A DNA stretch of 64,000 nucleotides from Pullulanibacillus pueri. Lineage in GTDB: Bacteria > Bacillota > Bacilli > Bacillales > Sporolactobacillaceae. Positions 55,530-63,988 of this stretch are shown piece after piece (positions within the stretch are counted from its first letter, which is position 1; the number at the start of each line of letters is the position of its first letter). The notes beneath the pieces are model-generated. The model was given only the letters and a program-made list of their open reading frames with translations. It did not search any database and was not told where the DNA came from. Made by a program: the position numbers and the translations under genes. The DNA lies in contig NZ_BMFV01000011.1 in NCBI RefSeq assembly GCF_014639255.1, forward strand, positions 52,061 through 116,060. The letters are read 5' to 3'.

Positions 55530-56408
55530 TTACTGGGCTTCTATCATCGCTCTCGCTTGATCATCATAATTGGTGAAAACAGCATCTACTTGCCATCGCT
55601 TTAACTCTTCCATTGTTTCTCGATCGTTGACCGTCCAAACATGAACAACTAATCCTAGTTCATGAGCTCTCTTAATAAACGCGCGATTCATTGTCGTCAC
55701 ATCGGGTCCCACACCCACTGCATAGTTTTTAATAGTGCTTAAGCTCATTTTCGAGGCATCGCCGAGTTGAATGGTCTCAACTTCCGGAAATTCTCTATGA
55801 ATGGATTTAAGACTGTCAGCATCGAACGATTCAATGATGACATGACCCTTTTTTTCGCCTGACCCTATTAAATGATGTTTTTTAAGGATATCCAACAAGC
55901 TCTGGTTCATTTTTCCGTACTCTTGAGGTTTTTTCATTTCAATATAGTAGTTCACACTATTTCCGAAATGGCGAATAATCTCTTCCAATGTAGGGACCTT
56001 TAGTCCTTTATAACTTGCCTTTGCTTGATCCGGGTTGGCTTTATTAAACCAAGAGCCAGCGTCCAATTGTTTAATTTTCTTCAAGGTTAAAGCTTTAACT
56101 TGACCATGACCGTTTGTGGTTCTGTCCACTGTATCGTCATGCATGGCAATAAGATCCCCATCTTTTGTCATTTGTAAATCAATTTCAATATAGTCAGCCC
56201 CTTGTTTTTTGGCAAGCTCATAGGCTGCCATTGTATGTTCGGGGGCATAGCCCGATGCTCCACGGTGAGCAATGACCATCAAGTGATCGTCCTTTAATTT
56301 ATGTTCAAGCTTATTATTGGGATAACTATTAGCAACTGAAATATTGGAACAACCGACAACCAAGAAGAAGAGAACTCCCATTATAAGGCTCATCCATCTG
56401 CTCATCAC
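55530..56408 (-). CDS. Glycerophosphodiester phosphodiesterase, lipoprotein
   Basis: 292 residues. Lipobox VVGC (C20), mature GDPD domain with IAHRGASGYAPEHTMAAYE, EIDLQMTKDGDLIAMHDDTVDRTT, and MEELKRWQVDAVFTNYDD. Hydrolyses glycerophosphodiesters such as deacylated phospholipids to glycerol-3-phosphate on the outer membrane face (GlpQ-like). Metal-binding Glu/Asp and catalytic His pairs are intact. Confidence 0.92.
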   Translation of the reverse strand: MMSRWMSLIMGVLFFLVVGCSNISVANSYPNNKLEHKLKDDHLMVIAHRGASGYAPEHTMAAYELAKKQGADYIEIDLQMTKDGDLIAMHDDTVDRTTNGHGQVKALTLKKIKQLDAGSWFNKANPDQAKASYKGLKVPTLEEIIRHFGNSVNYYIEMKKPQEYGKMNQSLLDILKKHHLIGSGEKKGHVIIESFDADSLKSIHREFPEVETIQLGDASKMSLSTIKNYAVGVGPDVTTMNRAFIKRAHELGLVVHVWTVNDRETMEELKRWQVDAVFTNYDDQARAMIEAQ

Positions 56409-56425
56409 GAGAAGCTCCTATGATT

Positions 56426-56566
56426 TTACATCCATAAATCCTTCTCCTCGTCATATTCCTCTAAATCTTCTTCGAACCCTTCATATTCTTGATCAAAAAC
56501 ATCCTCACTAACAAGGGGATGTTCATCCTTGGCTTGTCTTTTAAAGAAACTAAAACATTTAAACAT
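56426..56566 (-). CDS. Possible small acidic protein
   Basis: 46 codons, MFKCFSFFKRQAKDEHPLVS then an acidic tail rich in Glu/Asp (EYEGFEEDLEEYDEEKD). AGGTG is 6 bases before the ATG. Basic-hydrophobic start with acidic end; no known family. Could be real small protein or chance ORF. Confidence 0.4.
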   Translation of the reverse strand: MFKCFSFFKRQAKDEHPLVSEDVFDQEYEGFEEDLEEYDEEKDLWM

Positions 56567-56769
56567 GGTCGTCACCTGACCTTCTTTTTTCTTTAAGCAT
56601 ACCCTCCTTTTATTGAGACGATGCTAAGGCAATTTTAATTCCCTATGTTATTGTGTTAGGAATGGTAAAAGCTTCGTAAATTCTTTGAATATAGCAAGAG
56701 GAACGTGAGCTTAAAGGGGAATAGCGATGACAGGTTAGGGGAAAGTAACAAAAGTTAAGTGTTAATGCG

Positions 56770-57351
56770 ATGAAGGAGATATCTCAGATGTTAATTAGTC
56801 CTCCTAAAAATATAAAAACACTCGTTAACGATCAATATACGCTGCTAGATGACGCACATAGTAAATTAAACGCCATTTGGACCCATCATATCTTTCTCTC
56901 ATTGGGCTGGTGGACATCTTTATTTATGACTGTTGTCCCTTGGATTGTTTGGTTTATCTTTAGAAACAAGGAGAGTCAAACACGCTTATTATTGGGCGGG
57001 TTGTGGGCGATCTTTATTTCTACGTGGTTAGATTATGTAGGAGTGACAATGGGATTATGGAGATACTATAATAAACTTATACCCCTAATGCCTGACTTTA
57101 TCCCTTGGGATTTTGCTCTCATGCCAGTGACTATCATGTTTTTGTTACAAATTAAACCAAAGCTAAATCCTTTTATTAAAGGGCTCATTTTTTCAGGAAT
57201 GACAGCACTTCTCGCAGAACCTTTGTTTTTAAAATTAGGATATTACAAATATTCTGGTTGGCATTTCTTTTTATCGTTCCCATTTTTCATCATCATATAT
57301 CTTATTGCTCATTACTTGGCTAATGGTAAGTCTACTCACCCACTCCGATAA
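56770..57351 (+). CDS. CBO0543 family membrane protein
   Basis: 193 residues with about five membrane segments. GWWTSLFMTVVPWIVWFIF, TWLDYVGVTMGLWRY, PDFIPWDFALMPVTIMFLLQ are the family pattern. Function unknown; common in spore-formers with several paralogues. Two more family-like genes lie in this window (54879-55343, broken; 63221-63727). Confidence 0.78.
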   Translation: MKEISQMLISPPKNIKTLVNDQYTLLDDAHSKLNAIWTHHIFLSLGWWTSLFMTVVPWIVWFIFRNKESQTRLLLGGLWAIFISTWLDYVGVTMGLWRYYNKLIPLMPDFIPWDFALMPVTIMFLLQIKPKLNPFIKGLIFSGMTALLAEPLFLKLGYYKYSGWHFFLSFPFFIIIYLIAHYLANGKSTHPLR

Positions 57352-57639
57352 CTTGCACTTATTCTAAAAAAAGAATGACATGTCCAATCGGAATCGGGTC
57401 ACAATTTGCTAGGAGTCGCTACTTCAGCCATAAGGTCCTTTTACTAATTTTAATAGCCACCCTATGTATTTATTTTATTCTCCCTTTTTCTTCAAACTCT
57501 CTTTATGATCAAAATCATGCGCCCTTTTAAGTCAGAAGGTTCACACATCTCCTAGTCAAATTTAAGATATTAGCAATAAATTCTTTACAAGCAAAGAATG
57601 ACGTTGTAACATATCTTTATCCAAATGACTTAAATCCAT
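57352..57639. other. Intergenic region with a possible short membrane ORF
   Basis: A 51-codon frame (57375-57530; internal stretch HKVLLLILIATLCIYFILPF) lacks a ribosome binding site and is listed only as a possibility. Otherwise empty up to the riboswitch. Confidence 0.3.
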
Positions 57640-57765
57640 ATATCGCTGAATTTCTTATGAAAACGGGGAAACCAATTTTTTGTGATCATTCACTTGGGGT
57701 GAATCCTTCATGGTAGGGCGATGCTTTCACGTCCGAATCCGACAGCTAACCTCGTAAGCGTTTGA
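57640..57765 (+). ncRNA. c-di-AMP riboswitch (ydaO-yuaA class)
   Basis: The aptamer core is easily read: CGCTGAAT, AAACGGGGAAACCAA, CTTGGGGTGAATCC, GGTAGGGCGATGC, GTCCGAATCCGACAGCTAACC and TCGTAAGCG. It lies ahead of a KtrB-type K+ transporter and a terminator, as in other Bacillales. c-di-AMP binding (high K+) turns expression off. Confidence 0.92.
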
Positions 57766-57793
57766 AAGAAACAACGTGTTCTCTGACTTCAAA

Positions 57794-57825
57794 GACCACA
57801 GAGTGTTTCTCTGTGGCTTTTTTTA
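57794..57825 (+). terminator. Riboswitch-controlled terminator
   Basis: ACCACAGAG, TGTTT loop, CTCTGTGGC then T7. Placed right after the aptamer. Confidence 0.8.
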
Positions 57826-57848
57826 TGCTTTTTAAAGGAGATGTTCTC

Positions 57849-57902
57849 GTGATTATTGGAAGATATACTGACTTAGCACGTGTTGAGGAGATGTCTAATT
57901 GA
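57849..57902 (+). CDS. Putative 17-residue leader peptide
   Basis: GTG start eight bases after AAAGGAG, coding MIIGRYTDLARVEEMSN. Its TGA stop (57900-57902) overlaps the TTG start of the transporter (TTGA), and the transporter's GAGGAG ribosome binding site is inside this frame (codons Glu-Glu). Translational coupling is therefore likely. Real peptide function unknown. Confidence 0.5.
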   Translation: MIIGRYTDLARVEEMSN

Positions 57903-59221
57903 AAAGGTTATTAAGGATAAATTGGAACGCGCCTCAACTGCTTACCTGTATCTATTGTTTTATTATTGCTGTAGGGTCTTGTCTTTTGATGCTCCCATTT
58001 GCTACAACAAAAGGCATATCCTTTTTGGATACTTTATTCACTGCAACCTCTGCCATTACCGTAACAGGTTTAATTGTCGTTGACACCGGCCATGCCTTTA
58101 CGTTGTTTGGTCAAATGATCATTCTTATCCTCATCCAACTCGGTGGATTAGGGATTATGTCTTTTGCCGTATTCATATATATACTACTCGGAAGAAAAAT
58201 TGGTTTAAAAGAGCGAATTTTAATTCAACAATCAATTAATCAATCGCATTTTGGCGGGATAATCTTTGTTGCAAGACGTTTGCTTGTCTATTCCCTCATG
58301 TGTGAGTTTGTAGGTGCATTATTTCTTGCTTGCCGCTGGATTCCAGAATTAGGTTGGGCCAAAGGCATTTATGCCGCTATCTTTCATTCCATTTCAGCAT
58401 TTAATAACGCTGGTTTTTCGACTTGGTCAGACAGTCTTTCCCAATATGTCGCCGATCCGATTATCAATTTTGTGATTTCAGCCCTATTCATTATCGGAGG
58501 CTTAGGATTCACAGTCCTTTTGGATATATGGAATAAAAAAACGTTTAGATCTCTTACGCTTCAAACCAAATTAATGATCTATGGAACGCTGCTGCTTAAC
58601 TTTATAGCTGTTTTTGCTGTGTTTATTTTAGAATACAGTAACCCGCATACCCTTGGTCATTTATCATTACCAGGAAAATTATGGGCATCCTATTTTCAAG
58701 GTGTCGTTCCGAGGACAGCCGGTTTCAATACTATTGATATTGGAAACTTGCATAGCTCCACTCTTTTTTTGATGTGTATACTCATGTTTATCGGAGCAGG
58801 CAGTGGTTCTACCGGTGGGGGTATAAAGCTAACCACTTTTATAGCGATGGTTTTATGTGTCGTCACCTTTTTACGTGGGAAGTCTGATGTTGTTATCTTT
58901 AATCGAACGATCCCACAATCACAAATTATTCGGTCTTTATCTGTTGCTTTTCTGGCTTCATCTTTAATATTTACAGCTGTTTTTGTGTTAATTATTACTG
59001 AGAAAGCCCCCCTGATAGAAATACTATTTGAGGCGATTTCTGCCTTCGGTACTGTTGGGATGTCTATGGGGTTAACAGCTAGCCTCACATGTATCGGTAA
59101 AATTGTCATTATGATTGTGATGTTTATTGGAAAACTTGGCCCACTCACACTCGCGTTTTCTTTTATCAAGAAAAATGAAGCACTCATTCGTCATCCAGAA
59201 GAAGATATCTTGACGGGTTAA
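57899..59221 (+). CDS. KtrB-family K+ transporter membrane subunit
   Basis: 440 residues; four M1-P-M2 repeats. Selectivity-filter region SGSTGGGIKLTTF in the last half, and ATSAITVTGLIVVDTG and SAFNNAGFSTW in earlier loops. Homologous to KtrB/KtrD, the Na+/K+ translocating subunit needing a KtrA/KtrC RCK partner that is not encoded nearby. c-di-AMP riboswitch control ahead of it. TTG start with GAGGAG eight bases upstream. Confidence 0.92.
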   Translation: MKRLLRINWNAPQLLTCIYCFIIAVGSCLLMLPFATTKGISFLDTLFTATSAITVTGLIVVDTGHAFTLFGQMIILILIQLGGLGIMSFAVFIYILLGRKIGLKERILIQQSINQSHFGGIIFVARRLLVYSLMCEFVGALFLACRWIPELGWAKGIYAAIFHSISAFNNAGFSTWSDSLSQYVADPIINFVISALFIIGGLGFTVLLDIWNKKTFRSLTLQTKLMIYGTLLLNFIAVFAVFILEYSNPHTLGHLSLPGKLWASYFQGVVPRTAGFNTIDIGNLHSSTLFLMCILMFIGAGSGSTGGGIKLTTFIAMVLCVVTFLRGKSDVVIFNRTIPQSQIIRSLSVAFLASSLIFTAVFVLIITEKAPLIEILFEAISAFGTVGMSMGLTASLTCIGKIVIMIVMFIGKLGPLTLAFSFIKKNEALIRHPEEDILTG

Positions 59222-59300
59222 TCGAGTAACATTGAGTCTAATAATAGGTAAGTGCATGAAGGTCTCTAAATGCCGACGATTAGCCCTCTAAATTAGGTGC

Positions 59301-59338
59301 AAAAAAGCGTTTCTGAACAAACAGAGACGCTTTTTATC
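59301..59338 (+). terminator. Terminator after KtrB-type gene
   Basis: AAAAAGCGTTTCTG / CAGAGACGCTTTTT stem with an AACAAA loop. Confidence 0.75.
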
Positions 59339-59451
59339 CGAAGATGAGGTGACTTTCTTGCGTTAAAATCAACTATAGGATTACAGACATCTTAATACAT
59401 TAAAAATCAGGGGTATCTAAAGTGCAATGATAACTGCTCATTGTATCAATA

Positions 59452-60171
59452 CTAAAGCGTCTTAGGAATAGTGCCCTCAGGCATGAAGCCATCTTTTCCT
59501 AAATAATAGTGCCTGTTGGGCTTAATATCATGGTCAAGTTCATACACCAATGGAATACCAGTGGGAATGTTTAAGCTCGCAATGCCATCTGCCGGAACTT
59601 GATCCAAATATTTAATCAAGGCTCGTATGGTATTGCCATGTGCTGAAATGATGATTCTTTTCCCCGCTTTAATTTGCGGTTCAATATGATGAGTCCAATA
59701 CGCTACAACTCTTTGCTCCGTATCTAAAAGATTTTCAGTTAGTGGAATATCAATCCCTTTATACTTAGGGTTAGAGGCTTCATATCTTGGATCATTTTTA
59801 TCTAAAGCCGGGGGTCTTACCTGCGTCGATCTTCTCCACAAATGCACCTGTTCCTCCCCAAACTTTTTAGCGGTTTCCGCCTTATTTAATCCTTGCAAGG
59901 CACCGTAATGCCTTTCATTTAACATCCAGGTTTTATAAACAGGGATCCACATCATATCCAATTCATGCAAGGCAATCCATAATGTACGAATGGCCCTTTT
60001 AAGTAAAGATGTATAAGCAACATCAAAACTATACCCGTTTTCTCTTAGAATAATCCCTGCTTTTCTGGCTTCTTCCAGTCCTGCATTTGACAAATCCACG
60101 TCAGTCCAGCCTGTAAATCTATTTTCAAGGTTCCAAAGACTTTGCCCATGGCGAATGAGTACCACTTTCAC
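59452..60171 (-). CDS. gpmA: Phosphoglycerate mutase, cofactor-dependent
   Basis: Interconverts 3- and 2-phosphoglycerate using 2,3-bisphosphoglycerate; 239 residues. [10 protein letters not shown] (phospho-His), [16 protein letters not shown] and [12 protein letters not shown] are intact. Most Bacillales use the cofactor-independent GpmI; a dPGM is a second or alternative enzyme. Single-gene unit. Confidence 0.93.
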   Translation of the reverse strand: MKVVLIRHGQSLWNLENRFTGWTDVDLSNAGLEEARKAGIILRENGYSFDVAYTSLLKRAIRTLWIALHELDMMWIPVYKTWMLNERHYGALQGLNKAETAKKFGEEQVHLWRRSTQVRPPALDKNDPRYEASNPKYKGIDIPLTENLLDTEQRVVAYWTHHIEPQIKAGKRIIISAHGNTIRALIKYLDQVPADGIASLNIPTGIPLVYELDHDIKPNRHYYLGKDGFMPEGTIPKTL

Positions 60172-60569
60172 CGAACATTCTCCCTTCCTCTTCTACTAAC
60201 AGGTTGTTCTAATTTTATTATTATAACTCAAAGAGACTTTATGTTATGTCTAGAAAGGTATCCTTTGTTACTTAAGCAACAGAATTATTTAACAAACAAC
60301 TAAATGTTATTATGAAAAAGCCGAGGGATATTTAAAAAAAATTTATAAATGAGAGGGAAGCTCCATCATTAAATTTTAAAACGACATTTGGGGAAGGAAA
60401 CAAAATGAATAGAGCTCTTTGTTGTTTTTTGGTTAATTTTAGCCTCCCTCTATGCTTCATTATCAACGACGATATTTATGACAAAGTGACCCAAGCTTAA
60501 TCCAGTAGGTCACTTTGTAACAACCTGAAGGAATATCCTTTCTCATGGTAAATAGAAATCACTATCTTT
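60172..60569. other. Intergenic region with possible 31-codon ORF
   Basis: A frame at 60405-60500 (MNRALCCFLVNFSLPLCFII then NDDIYDKVTQA) has GAAGGA 6 bases upstream. Its end forms a hairpin AAAGTGACC / GGTCACTTT (60483-60518). Too short and unmatched to call as a gene. Confidence 0.3.
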
Positions 60570-60908
60570 TTAATTCAAGAAAATATCAACTATATCCTCT
60601 ATCTTTATAAACTTGGTAAATCCAGTATCCGTGATAAATTTTATTTTACGCTCAACTGGATCGACTTTCCTAACCTCGCCAGTAAAAGTCTCCCTTTTCC
60701 TAGAAGAGTGATTATAATAGGTCACGTTGACGTCTAGGTTTTCATGGAGAGAGGTTTGAATAGCTTCATCAAATTGCTCAAGTTTTTGATCGGCTACTTC
60801 GGGTTTCTCCTCAGCATTCATTAAATGGTCTTCCCATTCGCGTAACATTTTGACATGCTCCGGCAGCATCATCGCTGACCACTTCTTGGCTCCACGATCA
60901 TTAATCAT
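60570..60908 (-). CDS. YolD-like protein
   Basis: 112 residues. DRGAKKWSAMMLPEHVKMLREW is the YolD signature; the C-terminal half is a beta-rich domain (ETFTGEVRKVDPVERKIKF). YolD-like proteins commonly share operons with Y-family polymerases (UvrX). The start overlaps the preceding gene by four bases (ATGA). Confidence 0.88.
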   Translation of the reverse strand: MINDRGAKKWSAMMLPEHVKMLREWEDHLMNAEEKPEVADQKLEQFDEAIQTSLHENLDVNVTYYNHSSRKRETFTGEVRKVDPVERKIKFITDTGFTKFIKIEDIVDIFLN

Positions 60909-61111
60909 GAGGCCACCCTCGCTTTCTTAACCCGCTTCCAACCTAGGATATTTTCTATATAAAAAGTCCTTATTTGTTTACGTGTGTAGCAATAGGCAAT
61001 CACTAGTGAGGCGTTTTGCTTTATAATTCGTATTTTTCTTTGACTCATTGAGTTGGAGGCATCTAAGTAGATTATTTCCAAGATATCGCCAATATGATTT
61101 CTTAAATCCAT
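60905..61111 (-). CDS. Small protein of the SOS polymerase operon
   Basis: 68 residues: MDLRNHIGDILEIIYLDASN, then SLVIAYCYTRKQIRTFYIENILGWK. The last part recalls the WYL-type RTFxIERI motif (KQIRTFYIENI), short and likely a ligand- or protein-binding strand pair. AAGGAGG in the end of the upstream gene. A frameshifted paralogue is at 50381-50610. Function unknown. Confidence 0.75.
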   Translation of the reverse strand: MDLRNHIGDILEIIYLDASNSMSQRKIRIIKQNASLVIAYCYTRKQIRTFYIENILGWKRVKKARVAS

Positions 61112-61115
61112 TAGT

Positions 61116-61301
61116 TTAGGCCTCCTTTAGTACCCGAATAATCCTGGGCTTAGACCTTCGTTTCAAACGATTTAAATCTATATGGGCAGCGCTCGCTGAT
61201 TTTAAACCGACAAAATCTCTTCGTTCGCTGTTTGTAGGAGGGGCTCCCATCTGTTCTGTCAAAATAATTATTGCCTCAAGCATACGTTCAGATGTCTTCA
61301 T
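61116..61301 (-). CDS. LexA-wHTH-like miniprotein
   Basis: 61 residues. LEAIIILTEQMGAPPTNSER then DFVGLKSASAAHIDLNRLKR and PRIIRVLKEA align along their whole length with the N-terminal winged helix of LexA ([49 protein letters not shown]). It has no peptidase domain. It might compete with or modify LexA binding. AAGGAG is 7 bases before the ATG. Encoded between the polymerase and the small gene. Confidence 0.78.
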   Translation of the reverse strand: MKTSERMLEAIIILTEQMGAPPTNSERRDFVGLKSASAAHIDLNRLKRRSKPRIIRVLKEA

Positions 61302-61328
61302 CTTTTATCTCCTTTTCGACCTTATGTT

Positions 61329-62588
61329 TTAGGCTCGATGGCCACCAATCTTACTTACTCGATCAAGCATAACTCCCCCAGGGGTATAGCTTCTTGCCCG
61401 TAACAACGCACCAGATCCGAATTTATCTCTAATAGCATCCATAGCATATCCCAGATCATGCTTCTTTGACACATCGTTAAATAAATCAAGCTGTATGTGA
61501 TCATCACTTGCAAGGTTGGTTATCGAGACGTTAATTTGTCTAACAACTTCCCCTCGGTAATTCTCATCAAATAGTTGGAGACACACCTTATAAATATCTG
61601 AGGTTAAGTTGGTGTAGTTGTCCAGTGATCGAGAGCGACTAAAGCCGCCACCTCCTTCTGTTTTAGAAAAACCACATCCGAAGTGGATTGTACGACCAGC
61701 CATGCGCGCCTTCCTCGTTCGCCTAGCAACTTCCTCAGATAATTCCAGAATTACTGTTTCAATTTCGTTTCGATTATCATAATCCCGAAGCAATGTAATC
61801 CCATGACCAATGCCTTTTTGCTCGGTGTAATGGCTACTGCCTATGACGGGTGACAAATCAACGCCGTTGGCATGGTAATACAGTTGCTCCCCCATCACCC
61901 CAAAGCGTCTCTTTAATATGTGTAACGGGTAATTTGCCAACTGTCCCAGTGTTGTAATGCCGAATCTATTTAAGTTCCTTTCCATTCGTCGACCAATACC
62001 CCAAACATCGATTAGGGGGAGTGGCCATAGTTTTTGTGGAATATCCTCATATCGACATTCTGCTATACCTTCTCTCTTCGCTTCGGTATCCAAGATAACC
62101 TTAGCAAGAAACTTATTAGGCCCAATGCCCACACACGACGGCAATCCATACACATTTAATATCTTGTCTTTTATTTTTTTTGCGACTTCCCATCGATCGC
62201 CAAAAAGTTTTTCAGTCCCATCTACACAGAGCCAAGATTCATCAACACTGTAAGTATGAATGGCCTCTACAGGGACAAATTCATTAAATAATTTTGTGAT
62301 GCCCATGGATATTTTCAGGTAATCCCCCATATGCGCCTCAGCAATGATAATCCTTGGATCGTCGGGCACCTCAAAAAGTCGGTGGGTTGCTTTGATGTTA
62401 AAGTCTCTCTTCATCGCTGGACTAGAGGCTAGAATAACACTACCTGAGCGCGTCCGATCCCCTATAACAATAAGGTGGGTTGTCATTGGGTCAAGCCCAC
62501 GCCTGACGCACTCAATAGACGCATAAAAGCTTTTCATATCAATACAAAGAACGTTATGTTTCGGCAAATTCTCATAGTCGATCATCAT
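61329..62588 (-). CDS. Y-family DNA polymerase (UvrX/UmuC type)
   Basis: 419 residues. Palm residues D17 in CIDMKSFYASIE and D116-E117 in YSVDESWL; thumb helix-hairpin-helix IDVWGIGRRMERNLNRFG; little-finger domain; beta-clamp motif QLDLF (366-370). Closest to Bacillus YqjW/UvrX translesion polymerases carried on phages and islands. GAGAGG ahead of ATG 62588. Two LexA-type boxes lie upstream, so damage-inducible. Confidence 0.93.
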   Translation of the reverse strand: MMIDYENLPKHNVLCIDMKSFYASIECVRRGLDPMTTHLIVIGDRTRSGSVILASSPAMKRDFNIKATHRLFEVPDDPRIIIAEAHMGDYLKISMGITKLFNEFVPVEAIHTYSVDESWLCVDGTEKLFGDRWEVAKKIKDKILNVYGLPSCVGIGPNKFLAKVILDTEAKREGIAECRYEDIPQKLWPLPLIDVWGIGRRMERNLNRFGITTLGQLANYPLHILKRRFGVMGEQLYYHANGVDLSPVIGSSHYTEQKGIGHGITLLRDYDNRNEIETVILELSEEVARRTRKARMAGRTIHFGCGFSKTEGGGGFSRSRSLDNYTNLTSDIYKVCLQLFDENYRGEVVRQINVSITNLASDDHIQLDLFNDVSKKHDLGYAMDAIRDKFGSGALLRARSYTPGGVMLDRVSKIGGHRA

Positions 62589-62611
62589 ACTCGACCTCTC
62601 TTTCTTTATAG

Positions 62612-62625
62612 AGAACATTTATTCT
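62612..62625. promoter_or_regulatory. LexA-like box, polymerase operon (proximal)
   Basis: AGAACATTTATTCT; GAAC-N4-(A)TTC, weaker match. Confidence 0.45.
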
Positions 62626-62650
62626 TAGAAACATTTATTCTTATTATATG

Positions 62651-62664
62651 CGAATGTCCGTTCT
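62651..62664. promoter_or_regulatory. LexA box, polymerase operon (distal)
   Basis: CGAATGTCCGTTCT, two differences from CGAACN4GTTCG; 63 bases upstream of the polymerase start. Confidence 0.7.
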
Positions 62665-62713
62665 TTATTCAATAGTATTTTTTGGCATAAAAAAATGACC
62701 AACTTGGTGGTCA

Positions 62714-63035
62714 AATCTTCTGAGCAACTTCAGGTATATCGTTTTTAGGTGATCCAACTAAATCAGGTACTTCTTATGCGACCATTTGGTTGGCGTCATA
62801 TGGAATTAACATCAACCTATGGTTTCAATGTCATTAAGTGTTCGATCAAACCATTCTGATTCTCTGTCTCGGGGTAGGATAACGGGCATACGATGTGATC
62901 TCACACATGGGTTCATTTGGTTCAGTAGTCATTATGAATAATGCGGCCATCATCATCTTTCTAACGATCCCATAGTCTGGCAAAAGCGCACGGTTCACCA
63001 TTTTTCAAATGGATGGGATACGGGTGTTCGGTATT
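62714..63035 (-). pseudogene. SRAP/YoqW (SOS response-associated peptidase) relic
   Basis: Across frames one reads PIHLKNGEPCAFARLWDR, DDDGRIIHNDY, TTEPNEPM, HRMPVILPRDRES and LIPYDANQM with SPKNDIPEVAQKI, which follow in order the central and C-terminal SRAP pattern (AFAGLWDxW, TTxPNxLMxxIHxRMPVIL, PxxNDxPE). Stops and frameshifts interrupt it and the catalytic N-terminal half (Cys2) is absent. In live form SRAP caps abasic sites in ssDNA. Confidence 0.7.
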
Positions 63036-63036
63036 G

Positions 63037-63186
63037 TTATTTAGCCTTTTCATTTGTGTTCCTATTAATTTTCTTAATTAAATATTCGGTCTGTATTTGC
63101 CCAATAATTGCGGCTACTATCATATTGATGATATTAAATATGATAAAGGTCTTTAAAGTTTTATTATTTTTCATTAGTAGCTTCAT
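63037..63186 (-). CDS. Small membrane protein
   Basis: 49 residues, one hydrophobic segment (TFIIFNIINMIVAAIIGQ) between Lys-rich ends. AAGGAGG is 5 bases before the ATG, a strong signal for so short a gene. Follows the CBO0543-like gene at 63221 on the same strand after 34 bases. Function unknown. Confidence 0.55.
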   Translation of the reverse strand: MKLLMKNNKTLKTFIIFNIINMIVAAIIGQIQTEYLIKKINRNTNEKAK

Positions 63187-63220
63187 ATTAACCTCCTTAT
63201 ATTAATCATAAGATGCTTAT

Positions 63221-63727
63221 TTATTTCATGTCGCTGATATTCACATCAAAAATGGTTAAGAGAAACACAATCACAGCAACCGAAATCCCCCAAGCCAATA
63301 ACGGCCTTTTATGATGAATGGGTAAGATAATAAAAATTAAAAAAGTCATAAAAGCGGACCAACCTATATTCCAACCATTATGATATGTAATAAATCCTAA
63401 TTTATTATCTATATATTCGATCATTAAATATATCGTTGACCAAATGAAGAACCAAAGGGTACGTTTTTTGATTCCGTTTGGAAAGCGCCCCAAATAAATG
63501 AGCACTGTTGCACTATAAGAAACGGTCATTGCTAAAAGAGTAATTAGAGTATGATTAGGTAAGATTATGTCTCGAAAGACCCACATCGATTTATTGTAGA
63601 GTAAAAAGTTATATAAAAAATCACCAGTGATTAGAAAAAGGATGGTTGGGTAATATTCTTTCCAATGTCTCCAATCACCCCAAATAACCCCTGCGATCAA
63701 ATATAAAAAGTTTACCAAAAGATACAT
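63221..63727 (-). CDS. CBO0543-like membrane protein
   Basis: 168 residues with about five membrane segments; Trp/Tyr-rich loops (GDWRHWKEYYPTILFLITGDFLYN, FIWSTIYLMIEYIDNKLGFITYHNGWNIGWS) resemble the CBO0543-type proteins in this window. Function unknown. ATG at the end of the frame; the start is plausible but has no strong ribosome binding site visible. Confidence 0.7.
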   Translation of the reverse strand: MYLLVNFLYLIAGVIWGDWRHWKEYYPTILFLITGDFLYNFLLYNKSMWVFRDIILPNHTLITLLAMTVSYSATVLIYLGRFPNGIKKRTLWFFIWSTIYLMIEYIDNKLGFITYHNGWNIGWSAFMTFLIFIILPIHHKRPLLAWGISVAVIVFLLTIFDVNISDMK

Positions 63728-63815
63728 ATGATCATCCTAATGGATACGACATTATTGCCATTATTCCCATAATCAGTATGTAAAATAACTAAATGGATGA
63801 CTTAAACCTACATGT

Positions 63816-63848
63816 AAAAAAGCCTTCAAAAATTAAAAGGCTTTGATT
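63816..63848 (-). terminator. Terminator of a unit beyond the window end
   Basis: Minus strand AAAGCCTT, loop, AAGGCTTTTTT. The gene it serves would be between 63850 and the edge or beyond. Confidence 0.55.
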
Positions 63849-63940
63849 CTTTCTACTGTTATTTAATAGGTCCCATGACCAAGTCTTACCTTGGCAGTAG
63901 AGAAATTCACTATTTTTAGATTGCAATCGCCCGATAATCA

Positions 63941-63988
63941 TAACCACCCTTCCAAAGGGTGGTTTGCACAAAGGCTATAAGCCTAAAC
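63941..63988. other. Pair of adjacent hairpins near the window edge
   Basis: ACCACCC / GGGTGGT (about 63943-63962) and AAGGCTATAAGCCT (63971-63984) stand side by side. Subterminal hairpin pairs like this occur at ends of IS200/IS605 elements. No transposase is visible in the window, so this is only a suggestion. Confidence 0.25.
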
